A model generated the notes under the pieces. It had not been told where the DNA came from. It saw only the letters and a list, made by a program, of their open reading frames with translations, and did not search any database. Positions 18,021-26,624 of a stretch of DNA of 64,000 nucleotides are shown in pieces. Each line of letters opens with the position of its first letter. Position 1 is the stretch's first letter. The position numbers and the translations under genes were made by a program. Origin of the DNA: Gottfriedia sp049568075 (GTDB lineage: Bacteria; Bacillota; Bacilli; Bacillales; Bacillaceae_G); NCBI GenBank assembly GCA_049568075.1, contig CP144911.1; one strand, written 5' to 3'.

Positions 18021-18153
18021 TTATTTGCAGTTTTCATAGAGTTAATTGCAGATTTGTTTTTTAATTGCAGAATTGCCAAATTTAATTGCAGTTAGGGCTA
18101 TTTTAATTGCACTTGAACAGATTTAATTGCAGAAATACCAAGTTTAATTGCAC
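18021..18153 (+). repeat. Seven-copy TTAATTGCAG array with a 21-bp period
   Basis: The stretch 17832-18238 between convergent operons has no gene. It carries seven direct copies of a 10-base unit: TTATTTGCAG (18021), TTAATTGCAG (18042, 18061, 18082, 18123) and TTAATTGCAC (18103, 18144). Starts are 21, 19, 21, 21, 20 and 21 bases apart, so the units are on one face of the helix at two-turn intervals. The spacers of about 11 bases are unrelated to each other. There is no reading frame through it in any direction. It lies upstream of a terminator and would be in the 3' untranslated part of the racemase operon message. Confidence 0.9.
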
Positions 18154-18195
18154 CTTCACTGGATTATTCGTAGCCTCAACTTTTTCAAAAGCGTG

Positions 18196-18228
18196 AAAAC
18201 CCAAACCTAAGTAAAAGGTTTGGGTTTT
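18196..18228. terminator. Bidirectional terminator between racemase operon and DUF4129 gene
   Basis: AAAACCCAAACCT pairs with AGGTTTGGGTTTT over a 7-base loop, with T-runs on both strands. Confidence 0.88.
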
Positions 18229-18238
18229 TTCTTTGTTC

Positions 18239-19426
18239 TTAATCTTCTTCCTTATTCTTGCTTTTAATCTTATCCTTGATTCTTTTCACTTGTTCTTCAA
18301 ATTTTTCAATATCCTTTATTTCACCTTTACCATAGCGCACAGAGTTATATGCATTAATTAGTTCATCTTCATGCAGTATTTGTATTCGCTCCAACCACTC
18401 TTTTAGTGTTTCATTTTGGTGTCGACCCATCTTGTATTTAGATGCATATTTTTGAAGTTGGAAGATTAGTTTTCTGATTTGCTCTGTTGGGGCAGAGTGT
18501 TTGAAAAAGCGTCTTTTTTTCCTCTTATGTTCTGGTATTGTATTATATTCGATGCTGATTTCTTGTTGGGCGGTAATTTTTTCATTACGGATGTAAGTAA
18601 GCTTTCTTATGACTAGCCAAATTACGATTAATACGATAATCAATAATAATAACCATACCCAAGTAGGAGTCGACTCTAAAATATAATGGTGATTACGTAT
18701 ATTTTGTGGAAGTTTATCTTCAGCACTTGAATTTTGGCCTAGCTTAAGTTTTTTCTCTTTAATAGTGATGTGATCTACATAGTTAAAGAAAGGAGTTCCT
18801 AAAAAACCAACTGCACTAAATAAACCGTCCAGTAATTTAAAAATCGCCCACTTTAAGACCGGTAATATTAACGATATGGTACTAGTAAGCAGGGCTGCTA
18901 TACTAATTGATCCTATAATTCCTCGATAGTTTTTAATGGTTTGTGTAGTGACTGCTTGCTGAAAGTATCTGCCTAAACTAAATAAAATTGTAAAAATGAT
19001 TATGATCCATAATATCAAGTTCATATGAGAATAATGTGAAGTCCAACCAAAAAAGAGGACGACCAAACTCGTTAAATAAAAAATGATTTGTAATTTATTT
19101 CGTTCTTCGATCCATAACGAAGTGTCTTTAAGAAAAGCTTCAAGTCGAAAATAGATAAAGCTAGCACATATAATAGATGTAACAGAATTTAGGCCAAGAG
19201 TATAGCCGATTCCTCCAGAAATTATGCCTGCTAGAAACGGAATAACACGTGATACTTGAGATTTTCGTAATGAGTAAAGTAAAAATAGATTTCCAATCAT
19301 AAAAATACAAATGATTGCCAAAGTAGGTGGCAGTTGATTTTTTGATTCGTATATAAATATTACGATTAAATAGAGTAATAGATATTCTAATGAAAAAAAG
19401 TATGTAGAAAGTAAACGTAAAATCAT
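18239..19426 (-). CDS. Membrane protein with C-terminal DUF4129 domain (TgpA-like without transglutaminase core)
   Basis: The 395-residue protein has about six hydrophobic segments in residues 1-200, an external linker, one more membrane span (about 250-275, WVWLLLLIIVLIVIW), and a cytoplasmic tail. The tail has the DUF4129 pattern (KYKMGRHQNETLKEWLERI, then YNSVRYGKGEI). In the usual MoxR/DUF58 operon (yeaC-yeaD-yebA in Bacillus subtilis) the third protein is about 730 residues and has a transglutaminase core between the spans. That catalytic domain is missing here. It is probably a remodelled or reduced version of the same component. Function is not known. Confidence 0.75.
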   Translation of the reverse strand: MILRLLSTYFFSLEYLLLYLIVIFIYESKNQLPPTLAIICIFMIGNLFLLYSLRKSQVSRVIPFLAGIISGGIGYTLGLNSVTSIICASFIYFRLEAFLKDTSLWIEERNKLQIIFYLTSLVVLFFGWTSHYSHMNLILWIIIIFTILFSLGRYFQQAVTTQTIKNYRGIIGSISIAALLTSTISLILPVLKWAIFKLLDGLFSAVGFLGTPFFNYVDHITIKEKKLKLGQNSSAEDKLPQNIRNHHYILESTPTWVWLLLLIIVLIVIWLVIRKLTYIRNEKITAQQEISIEYNTIPEHKRKKRRFFKHSAPTEQIRKLIFQLQKYASKYKMGRHQNETLKEWLERIQILHEDELINAYNSVRYGKGEIKDIEKFEEQVKRIKDKIKSKNKEED

Positions 19427-19443
19427 TTCATTATCCTTTCGAC

Positions 19444-20643
19444 TTAATGTTGTCCAAATGGAACAAGCGATGGACTTTCTAAATCATCTTGTAGATAATA
19501 GACGCTTTGGCCACGTTTTCGCATTTGAGCGAAATATCGATCTCCATGCTTACCGAACGGACCACATAAAATAACAACAGGAGATTTTCGTTGTTGCTTT
19601 TCTACGTAATGAAGTAATCGATCAATTGGCTGAGTCATTCTTGCACCATTAATTCGTGCAAGGATATCATAAGTTTTACCTAGTTGAGATTTACCTCCAC
19701 CAATTGGTAAATGAAAAACAGGAACTCCACTTTCCATGTTCAAATTTAGAAATATTTCATAATTAATATTTTTTATTGCAGCGTATTGGACGATATAGGC
19801 AATATTACTAGCAATTGATTCGATGTTTTCAATTATTCTTAATCTAAAATTATCATGATGAGTATCTCGTAAATTTATAATAAATGTAATTGAATAGTCA
19901 GCAGTTCGTTCATATATTTTCGTTTGAAGTACTTGAGTTTTAGCACTAGCTTTCCAGTGAATTCGATGAAAGGAGTCCGAATAGACGTAATCTCTTGTTC
20001 CAATCGGGGCTAGAAAATCTTCAAACATACTAGTATTTGTTACAAAACTACCATATGAGTTAGTTGAAATGATTTGTTCAATTTGAGGTACAGGAATTAA
20101 TGTAGGATAAATAATAATTTCTTTATGTAAAAATGGTTTATAGGTTAAATATAGATAACCTAAACTAAAAAAGTTTGAAATTTTTAGCTCTACTTGTTTA
20201 ATTCTAGTAACTCCACGTTTAGTAGCTGAAAGCGGTAATGTCATCTGAATCGTTTCATTACTTTTTAGTTGAATTGGGATAATTAGTTCCAAATTTGAAT
20301 CACTACTAACTGCTTTAAAATTTATACTATCTACAATAGGTTCTAATTTTATGCGAATTGTTGCATTAATAATAGGTAACCAATGATTCTGGGCAATCTT
20401 AATAGGTAAATTAAATTGTTCTCCGACGGAAACTCGAATGGGCTCCTTGTCGTTCTCGATGATCAGGTAATCAGCAATATGTTTTAAATAGTATCGACTC
20501 ATTAAACTAATGATGATTAAAAATCCTCCTAAAAACATTAATAAATAGGAAGATTGATAGACATTGATGATTAGAAATATAATCCCAAAAATAGTTAGGA
20601 TATCAAGTGAATTTTTACCATATATTTCTTTATTCCAAGTCAT
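19444..20643 (-). CDS. DUF58 domain protein (YeaD-like)
   Basis: The 399-residue protein has two N-terminal hydrophobic segments (about residues 12-45), a beta-rich middle part, and the DUF58 motif IGTRDYVYSDSFHRIHWKASAKT (GxR-D-Y-x5-D-x3-I-HW-x-A). This is a von Willebrand A-like fold partner of MoxR ATPases. The ATG at 20641-20643 directly abuts the stop of the MoxR gene at 20644, so expression is coupled. The system is thought to act in protein maturation or envelope stress, but its substrate is unknown. Confidence 0.88.
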   Translation of the reverse strand: MTWNKEIYGKNSLDILTIFGIIFLIINVYQSSYLLMFLGGFLIIISLMSRYYLKHIADYLIIENDKEPIRVSVGEQFNLPIKIAQNHWLPIINATIRIKLEPIVDSINFKAVSSDSNLELIIPIQLKSNETIQMTLPLSATKRGVTRIKQVELKISNFFSLGYLYLTYKPFLHKEIIIYPTLIPVPQIEQIISTNSYGSFVTNTSMFEDFLAPIGTRDYVYSDSFHRIHWKASAKTQVLQTKIYERTADYSITFIINLRDTHHDNFRLRIIENIESIASNIAYIVQYAAIKNINYEIFLNLNMESGVPVFHLPIGGGKSQLGKTYDILARINGARMTQPIDRLLHYVEKQQRKSPVVILCGPFGKHGDRYFAQMRKRGQSVYYLQDDLESPSLVPFGQH

Positions 20644-21594
20644 TTATTGACCAGCTCCAGCTTCTACAGGAACTTCAACTTGATTTAAAACGGATTCAAT
20701 AACTTGTATAGCATTTTTCTTTAAGGATGCCTCAAGGGTCAAGGCTAATCTGTGTGAAAGGAGATAAATCGCAACATCCTTCACATCTTGTGGAGTGACA
20801 AATGTTCTATTGTTTATATATGCTTTACCTTGTGAAGCTCGCATTAGTGCCAATGTACCACGTGGACTTATGCCGAGTTGAATATCCTCATGATTTCTCG
20901 TTGAATGAATTATATTTAAAATATAATCCTCTACTTCTTCTGAAATTGTAACAGTTTTCACCTGTTCTTTCATTTCATCAATTTCTTCTAAAGTTAGTAC
21001 ATTTTTTAAATTCAAAAATGGAGTATTTGAACGATATGACTTCATAATGCTTTTTTCTTCTTCAAATGTAGGGTATTCTAAACTAATTTGCATAAAAAAT
21101 CGATCCATTTGTGCTTCAGGTAATGGAAATGTACCTTGTTGTGATTCAATTGGATTTTGCGTTGCAATAACGATAAACGGATTTGGTAGGGGAATAGTTT
21201 CTCCATCGATTGTTACCTGGCGTTCTTCCATTACTTCTAATAAACTAGCTTGGGTTCTAGGTGTAGCACGATTAATCTCATCTGCTAATAAAATATTTGT
21301 CATAACAGGACCGATTCGAAGCTGAAAGTCTTGTTCTTTTGGATGAAAAAATTGAATACCTGTGACATCACTAGGTAATAGATCCGGAGTAAATTGAATT
21401 CTTTTAAACGATCCGTTAATCGTTTTGGCAAAGCTTTTAGCTAATTGTGTCTTTCCAGTACCAGGGACACTTTCTAGTAGAATATGTCCATTATTAATAA
21501 GAGCGATGAATATCATTTCAACGACATCCTCTTTACCAATTATCACATGACTAATCTCTTTCTTTAATTGTAATAACTTTTCTGATCTATTCAT
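20644..21594 (-). CDS. MoxR family AAA+ ATPase (YeaC-like)
   Basis: The 316-residue ATPase has Walker A (ESVPGTGKTQLAKS), Walker B (ILLADEINRATPRTQ), sensor 1 (FIVIATQNPIE) and the MoxR C-terminal lid with GISPRGTLALMRASQ. MoxR proteins act as chaperone-like ATPases with DUF58 partners, as in the operon here. It is the first gene; a perfect palindrome TAAAACGTTTTA (21613-21624) sits just upstream of its start and may be an operator or simply leader sequence. Confidence 0.93.
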   Translation of the reverse strand: MNRSEKLLQLKKEISHVIIGKEDVVEMIFIALINNGHILLESVPGTGKTQLAKSFAKTINGSFKRIQFTPDLLPSDVTGIQFFHPKEQDFQLRIGPVMTNILLADEINRATPRTQASLLEVMEERQVTIDGETIPLPNPFIVIATQNPIESQQGTFPLPEAQMDRFFMQISLEYPTFEEEKSIMKSYRSNTPFLNLKNVLTLEEIDEMKEQVKTVTISEEVEDYILNIIHSTRNHEDIQLGISPRGTLALMRASQGKAYINNRTFVTPQDVKDVAIYLLSHRLALTLEASLKKNAIQVIESVLNQVEVPVEAGAGQ

Positions 21595-21981
21595 TGTTCT
21601 CTCCTTATCTATTAAAACGTTTTAAGCATTATTAAATCTGTTTAAAAATCAAAAAAATGTTGAACATGTTATTATTTTAATAGTTAAACAATAGTAAAGT
21701 CCAATAATTCTCAATTTTTAAAATCTATGAAAGTAAATGATTAATAATAGTTGATTATTTAAAATAAACACTGTAAAATATAGTGCTTGTTTGTTAAAAA
21801 ATGGAAATAACTTAAAGTAAGGAATGTCTTAAAGTACAATGGCAGACTAGTATTATTAAGGAACATAATGAGTATTAAGTGATGATAAGGATAAAAATAT
21901 GAATACATAAGGGTTCTGGATTGTTTTGTCTGTTCCTATACCATACATTCCATTGAATCTCGCTTTACAGGAGAGAAAAAA
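21595..21981. other. Divergent intergenic region (MoxR operon / CapA-like gene)
   Basis: 387 bases with no gene. On the minus strand the 12-base palindrome TAAAACGTTTTA at 21613-21624 precedes the MoxR gene. On the plus strand a plausible sigma-A promoter is TTGTTT (21921-21926), 17-base spacer, TACATT (21944-21949), which would serve the CapA-like gene at 21982. Confidence 0.4.
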
Positions 21982-23151
21982 ATGAAAAAAATAATTGTAG
22001 TATTAACCTGTTTTTTTGCTTTACTTTGCGGGTGTACAAAAAATAATCAAGAGGAACACAAAGTAAAAGAAAATAAACGAAAAACAGAACTGGTTAAAGA
22101 ACAGAATGAACCTATAAAGAAACTAAATCAGGTTGTTACAAAGGTGACTGTTGGTGCAGTGGGTGACCTTTTAATTCATAATGAGGTTTATGAAGATGCT
22201 AGGCTTCCAAATGGAGTATATAACTTTAATAAAATGTTTGATGAAGTTAGAAAAACGATGGAAAAGCCAGATATTTTAGTAGCGAATCAAGAAACGATGA
22301 TTGGTGGAAAGCAATTCGGATTATCTACATATCCAGCATTTAATAGCCCATATGAAGTTGGAGATGCACTTAAAGGGGCTGGGGTTGATTTTGTAACACT
22401 GGCCAATAATCATTCACTTGATCGAGGTGAAAAAATTATACATAGTGCAATTTCGCATTGGGACGCTATTCATATGCCATATACAGGTGCTTTTAAATCA
22501 CAAGCAGATCATGACCAAATTAGAGTGATAAATAAAAATAATATTCGATTTTCATTTCTTGCTTACACATTTGGTACAAATGGGATTCCTGTTCCTAAAG
22601 GAAAAGATTATTTAGTAAATTTGATCGACCTTGCTAAAATACGTAGTGATGTTGAAAAAGCAAAGAAAGTATCGGATGTAGTAGTAGTTGCCATGCATTG
22701 GGGGATTGAATATGAAAGAATGCCGAACAATACCCAGAAGAAACTTGCAAAACAATTGGCTGATATGGGTGTTCAAATTATTATTGGTAATCATCCACAC
22801 GTCCTACAACCGCCGGCTTGGATCACTGGAAAAACGGGGAATAAAACAATCGTCTTTTACTCATTAGGAAATTTCTTATCAGCTCAAGATGAAATCTATG
22901 AGTTAATTGGTGGCATGGGTACAATTGATGTAGTTAAAACTCAAACTGATCAAAATATAAAAATTGAATTGGCTAATCCAAGTTTTTTTCCTACTTATAA
23001 TTACTATCGTGATAATCGTAATTTTAAAATTATGTCTTTGGAAAATATTAATGATGTTAATCTAAAAAATGGCAAAATGAGATACAACGAAATAATGAAC
23101 CATATGCGAACAAATATTAAGGATTTAAAAGGTATTTCTGAGGTTCAATAG
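21982..23151 (+). CDS. CapA-family lipoprotein (poly-gamma-glutamate synthesis CapA/YwtB type)
   Basis: The 389-residue protein starts with a lipoprotein signal peptide (lipobox ALLCGC), then a lysine/glutamate-rich linker. From about residue 55 it has the PGA_cap domain: VTVGAVGDLLIHNEVY, VANQETMIGG, LANNHSLDRG, AMHWGIEYERMPN and IIGNHPHVLQP. These carry the Asp/His/Asn residues of the calcineurin-like metallophosphatase fold. The family is linked to poly-gamma-glutamate capsule or export, but capB/capC partners are not adjacent. A stand-alone envelope phosphoesterase-like role is therefore possible. GGAGAG precedes the ATG. Confidence 0.85.
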   Translation: MKKIIVVLTCFFALLCGCTKNNQEEHKVKENKRKTELVKEQNEPIKKLNQVVTKVTVGAVGDLLIHNEVYEDARLPNGVYNFNKMFDEVRKTMEKPDILVANQETMIGGKQFGLSTYPAFNSPYEVGDALKGAGVDFVTLANNHSLDRGEKIIHSAISHWDAIHMPYTGAFKSQADHDQIRVINKNNIRFSFLAYTFGTNGIPVPKGKDYLVNLIDLAKIRSDVEKAKKVSDVVVVAMHWGIEYERMPNNTQKKLAKQLADMGVQIIIGNHPHVLQPPAWITGKTGNKTIVFYSLGNFLSAQDEIYELIGGMGTIDVVKTQTDQNIKIELANPSFFPTYNYYRDNRNFKIMSLENINDVNLKNGKMRYNEIMNHMRTNIKDLKGISEVQ

Positions 23152-23263
23152 AATCTAAAATATTGGTTATATCTACATTAAAGCTTATTTTTTCTAGCTT
23201 ACACTTTGTTAAAAAACAAGTTACTCAATTAATTAGCAAATTTTCGTAAAGGAGAAGGGTGAG

Positions 23264-23360
23264 GTTGATTTCCACTATGGGATGCTCGCTTTCCCTGGGG
23301 CGAGATTCTTTCGCCTCCTCTTATCCCATAGGAGTCGAGCATCCCTTCGTTCCAATCAAC
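23264..23360. repeat. 97-bp palindromic intergenic element of the dispersed Bacillaceae type
   Basis: The element is bounded by GTTGATT (23264-23270) and AATCAAC (23354-23360). Inside are the perfect 10-bp arms GGGATGCTCG (23279-23288) and CGAGCATCCC (23336-23345), and a central GC-rich hairpin (GGGGCGA...TCGCCTCC). It is far more GC-rich than its surroundings. From memory, elements with the same ends (GTTGATT...CTCGCTTTCC...GGAGTCGAGCA...CCAATCAAC) are scattered through many Bacillus genomes; this was not searched. The rest of 23152-23804 shows no gene. Confidence 0.7.
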
Positions 23361-23628
23361 TGATTCCTAAAAAATGAATACTCTAAAAATCTAATTTAAT
23401 ATCCTTTACTTAGAGTAACGTAACAGTTTGTTAATCAGTTTTAGGTCAATTATGATTGAACATTTATTTATAACTTCTCAAGAATAAACAATTACTAATT
23501 ACTAGAGTTTGTTGATTTTAAAAAACTGCTCAAACATATAAAATCATTATTAGAACATCAAAAAATGAATTATATTATCTATAAGGTTCACTTAATTTAC
23601 GTTTAACCATTTTTTATTTCACACTTTG

Positions 23629-23653
23629 AAGCTTGTTTTTACAAGCTTTTTTT
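23629..23653 (+). terminator. Intrinsic terminator
   Basis: AAGCTTG, 6-base loop, CAAGCTT and a run of T. It would end any transcript coming from the CapA-like gene or from the unassigned region 23361-23628 before the sigma factor operon. Confidence 0.75.
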
Positions 23654-23745
23654 GTTGTTTATTAATTAAATAAGAGTATTACCCACAAACTATTTTCTAA
23701 CTATATCGATGGTTTGAAAAAAATTATAAAAAAACTTATTTTTTT

Positions 23746-23774
23746 TGCAGGGTTTTTAAATTTGTCTTCGTCTA
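23746..23774 (+). promoter_or_regulatory. Candidate autoregulated ECF promoter of the sigma factor operon
   Basis: TGCAGG (23746-23751), a 17-base spacer and CGTCTA (23769-23774) lie 31 bases upstream of the sigma gene start. The CGTC-type -10 is typical of ECF sigma targets in Bacillus, and ECF genes usually control themselves. The -35 assignment is tentative. Confidence 0.4.
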
Positions 23775-23804
23775 AAGTTATGGAAGTGGAAAAGAGGTGA
23801 TGCA

Positions 23805-24353
23805 ATGGAGTCGGATGAACAATTAGTAAGGAATATAGTAAAGGGGAATCATCAACTATTTAAGGAATTAATAGTAAGATACCAATCAAAAGTATTTGCA
23901 GTAGCATTGAAAGTTTCAAATAATCAAAAGGATGCTGAAGATATTTCGCAAGAAGTCTTTCTCCAATTGTATCGTTCTCTCGAAACCTTTAACGGGGAAT
24001 CTAGTTTGGCCACATGGATTTATCGAATTACAATGAATAAAGCAATTGATTTTAAAAGAAAACAAGTAAAACAACAGGAAAATGAAACTAGTGATTTACT
24101 CTCTACTTTACCAGAGGAGAATTTATTATCACCTGAAGAAGCTTTAATAAAAACGATTGATAAAGAACTTATTCATTCATATTTAATAGAATTGCCACAG
24201 GCATATAGCGATGTATTGAAATTATATTATTTTGAAGAACTTACCTATGGGGAAATAGCTTTGAAATTAAATGTAGCCGTTAAAACTGTAGAATCACGTT
24301 TGTATCGAGCCAAACGATTAATTAAAGACAAGCATAAAGGAGGGATCATTTGA
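23805..24353 (+). CDS. ECF-type RNA polymerase sigma factor
   Basis: The 182-residue protein has sigma region 2 (about residues 15-85: ELIVRYQSKVFAVALKV, DAEDISQEVFLQLYRSL, SSLATWIYRITMNKAIDFKR) and region 4 (about 125-178: YSDVLKLYYFEELTYGEIALKL, then VAVKTVESRLYRAKRLIK). No region 3 or extra C-terminal domain is present, as in SigW/YlaC-like ECF factors. It overlaps the anti-sigma gene by 4 bases. Start ATG 23805 follows AGAGGTGATG. It probably responds to envelope stress through the membrane-bound anti-sigma encoded next. Confidence 0.93.
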   Translation: MESDEQLVRNIVKGNHQLFKELIVRYQSKVFAVALKVSNNQKDAEDISQEVFLQLYRSLETFNGESSLATWIYRITMNKAIDFKRKQVKQQENETSDLLSTLPEENLLSPEEALIKTIDKELIHSYLIELPQAYSDVLKLYYFEELTYGEIALKLNVAVKTVESRLYRAKRLIKDKHKGGII

Positions 24354-24811
24354 AACATTTAACTTCTGACCAACTATTATCGTATCAACAAAAGAAGCTT
24401 TCAAATAAAGAATCTCTTTTGCTTGAACAGCACTTAAATGAATGTATCTCATGTCAGGCGGAACTTGAACTTTTAAATGAATTAGACATGGAATGGATGA
24501 ATCCACCTGATTTTAATTTTTCAGATGAGCTAGTAAACGAAATAATGAAACAAACTGAATCAATACAGATTACGGAAAAAACGAATGAAAAGAAATCTAA
24601 AACGAATTCAAAAAAAGTTCGCTTAATCCATTTAGTATTGGCTGCTGCAGCAACACTTTTATTCTTCCAATTTCAATTAACTGAACGGATTACCAATTCG
24701 AATCGTCACGTTGTACAAACGATTGATCAGACTTCTTCGTTAATTGAAAAAAGTGAAGAAATTAAATTATCAATTCCAATTCCAAAAATTTTGAAAGGAA
24801 ATAAAAAATAA
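24350..24811 (+). CDS. Zinc-finger (ZAS-type) membrane anti-sigma factor
   Basis: The 153-residue protein begins with a TTG at 24350 behind AAAGGAGGG, overlapping the sigma gene stop. The N-terminal anti-sigma domain contains the zinc motif HLNECISCQAEL (H-x3-C-x2-C, residues about 28-36). It is followed by a basic linker and one hydrophobic span (about 90-105, LIHLVLAAAATLLFF), then a short external tail. It would hold the sigma factor at the membrane until a signal releases it. Confidence 0.85.
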   Translation: MKHLTSDQLLSYQQKKLSNKESLLLEQHLNECISCQAELELLNELDMEWMNPPDFNFSDELVNEIMKQTESIQITEKTNEKKSKTNSKKVRLIHLVLAAAATLLFFQFQLTERITNSNRHVVQTIDQTSSLIEKSEEIKLSIPIPKILKGNKK

Positions 24812-25281
24812 TGGAGGTACAAACTTTGAAAAAACGTAAAAAATTAGTTTATTTATTAGCAATCCTACCTGGTCTTGGCCATTTTTATTTAGGATTAATG
24901 AGTCGAGGATTGCAGTTTATGCTGTTATTTTTCGGTACAGTATTTTTAACACATTTAATGTCAAGCTTTGGATTTTTTATACCAGTCATCGTATTTTATA
25001 GCTACTTTGATGCGCTTCAATATCATAGTAAATATCGTGAATACATTGAATTAGTAGATGAGCCAGTCCTAAATCATCAATTTAAATTTAATAAGTATTT
25101 AATTGGTTGGGTATTAATTGGTTTTGGTTGCTTATCATTACTAGAGAACGCTTCTGATTATATTTCTAGACATTACAATATCTTTATTGACTATAATTTA
25201 GTACAAAATTTACTAATCAGTATTGTTTTCGTTGGACTTGGTATTAAATTATTAACTGGAAAGACGAAAAAAGAAGTATGA
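24811..25281 (+). CDS. Small polytopic membrane protein of the sigma operon
   Basis: The 156-residue protein has four or so hydrophobic segments and an N-terminal ILPGLGHFYLGLMSRGLQFM motif. That motif resembles TM2-type small membrane proteins (G-x-G-x-FYLG). No enzymatic motif is seen. The ATG at 24811 overlaps the anti-sigma stop. A TTG at 24826 preceded by GGAGG is an equally good start and would remove five residues. Co-transcription with the sigma/anti-sigma pair and the DUF4097 gene suggests an envelope stress role, as for YvlC/YvlD-like proteins (inference). Confidence 0.7.
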   Translation: MEVQTLKKRKKLVYLLAILPGLGHFYLGLMSRGLQFMLLFFGTVFLTHLMSSFGFFIPVIVFYSYFDALQYHSKYREYIELVDEPVLNHQFKFNKYLIGWVLIGFGCLSLLENASDYISRHYNIFIDYNLVQNLLISIVFVGLGIKLLTGKTKKEV

Positions 25282-26489
25282 GGAATTGGAAGGTTGGCAC
25301 TATAACAGCGGGAATTATATTAATCGCAATTGGTTTGCTATGGTTTCTACAAAATTTTATTTCAATTCCTTATTCGAAGCTTCTAATTAATGCATGGCCA
25401 GTTTCTTGTATTTTATTAGGAATTGAAATATTACTATTCAATATAGTAAGAAAAGAAGACACACTTCGTTTTCATGGTTTTAGTATTTTTTTTCTTATAT
25501 TAATGATGGGTGTTTCGTTACTATTTAGTATTGGTCACCTGTTTATCAAAGAACTAGGTTATACATTCAAATCAAAAAATATTGAAATAAATGATTCGAA
25601 AACGATAACTTCATCAATTAATGAAGTTATTATTAAAGCTAATAATAGTGAGATTAGTGTAAATGGAACTGATTCTAGTGCGGTAAACGTAAATGGTAAT
25701 ATAAGAGTTTCAGATCGTAATAAAAAAGACAGTGAAAAAGTATCTGATTATTATTCAGTAAAAACACTTGGTGATAAAATGATTATCGAGATTCGTAATG
25801 ATGACTATCAGATTTTCCACTTTGATCATGACAAATCCCAACTAAATATTGATTTACCTAAAAGTATTTTAACTTATATTAACGTAAAAAATGGCTCTGT
25901 AAATTTAACTAATAAGGAAAATAAAACAGTAATAAATTCAAATGACGGTCAAATCAATATTGAGAATGTAACTGGAAACTTAGTTGCAAAAACTAGAAAT
26001 GGTTCAATCAGCTTAACGAATGCAAATTTAAATAGTGATAGTGAAATTGCAACGAATGATGGTGAAATTACAATCAAAAATATTTCTGGAAATTTAAATT
26101 CCACTACAAGAGATGGTAGCATTTCGATTGAACATGCAAACATAGACGGAACAAGTGAAATAACGACTTATGATGGTGAAATTAACTTAAGTGATTATAA
26201 AGGAAAAATTAACGCAAAAACAAATAATGGTGCAATTAATGTTGAGGAAGCATTATTAAATGGTAATAGTAAAATTTTTTCTGATGATGGTGAAATTCAA
26301 ATCGACCTACTAAAGGATAACAATCTCACAATCAATGCGGAAACAAATGATGGTAGTTTTAGTGGTAATATTGGATGGGAAATGAAAAATAAAGATGAAA
26401 ATCATACAAATAAGGCGATGGTTGGAAATGGTGAAAATCAACTTAATGTTAAAACGAGAAATGGTTCTATATACGTAAATAAAGATTAG
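25278..26489 (+). CDS. DUF4097 beta-repeat protein with LiaI/LiaF-like membrane anchor
   Basis: The 403-residue protein has two to three N-terminal hydrophobic segments (residues about 8-95, beginning ITAGIILIAIGLLWFL), followed by a repetitive beta-helix-like domain. Repeats of the type NDGEI(T/N)I-x-N-x-(S/T)G-(N/K)L-x-(S/A)-x-T-x-(D/N)G(S/A)I recur about every 20-23 residues, about seven times. This is the DUF4097 family (YvlB type), often induced by ECF sigma factors and cell-envelope stress systems. It overlaps the previous gene by ATGA and ends the operon. Confidence 0.85.
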   Translation: MRNWKVGTITAGIILIAIGLLWFLQNFISIPYSKLLINAWPVSCILLGIEILLFNIVRKEDTLRFHGFSIFFLILMMGVSLLFSIGHLFIKELGYTFKSKNIEINDSKTITSSINEVIIKANNSEISVNGTDSSAVNVNGNIRVSDRNKKDSEKVSDYYSVKTLGDKMIIEIRNDDYQIFHFDHDKSQLNIDLPKSILTYINVKNGSVNLTNKENKTVINSNDGQINIENVTGNLVAKTRNGSISLTNANLNSDSEIATNDGEITIKNISGNLNSTTRDGSISIEHANIDGTSEITTYDGEINLSDYKGKINAKTNNGAINVEEALLNGNSKIFSDDGEIQIDLLKDNNLTINAETNDGSFSGNIGWEMKNKDENHTNKAMVGNGENQLNVKTRNGSIYVNKD

Positions 26490-26498
26490 AAGATTAAG

Positions 26499-26527
26499 AG
26501 CCCCAAGCATAGCATGGGGCTTTTTTT
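26499..26527 (+). terminator. Terminator of the sigma factor operon
   Basis: AGCCCCA...TGGGGCT stem with a 9-base loop, followed by TTTTTT, 10 bases after the DUF4097 stop. Confidence 0.9.
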
Positions 26528-26578
26528 ACTTAAAACTCATTATATTTTTAAGGTAAAGCAATGAATCCCTGCTTTTTC

Positions 26579-26615
26579 AAAAAAAAAACCTTTAAATACA
26601 TTTTGTATCAAAGGT
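26579..26615 (-). terminator. Terminator of the DUF2642-like gene
   Basis: On the minus strand AACCTTT-x-ATACA pairs with TGTAT-xx-AAAGGTT and is followed by ten T residues (A-run at 26579-26588 on the plus strand). Confidence 0.85.
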
Positions 26616-26624
26616 TGTATCCAG

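Noticed and set aside
18021..18153. Repeat array considered as CRISPR
   Set aside because: Units are 10 bases and spacers about 11, far too short, and no cas genes are present.
18021..18153. Repeat array considered as a coding 7-residue repeat (21 bases)
   Set aside because: Two spacings of 19 and 20 bases break the frame, and stop codons occur in the repeats in the forward direction.
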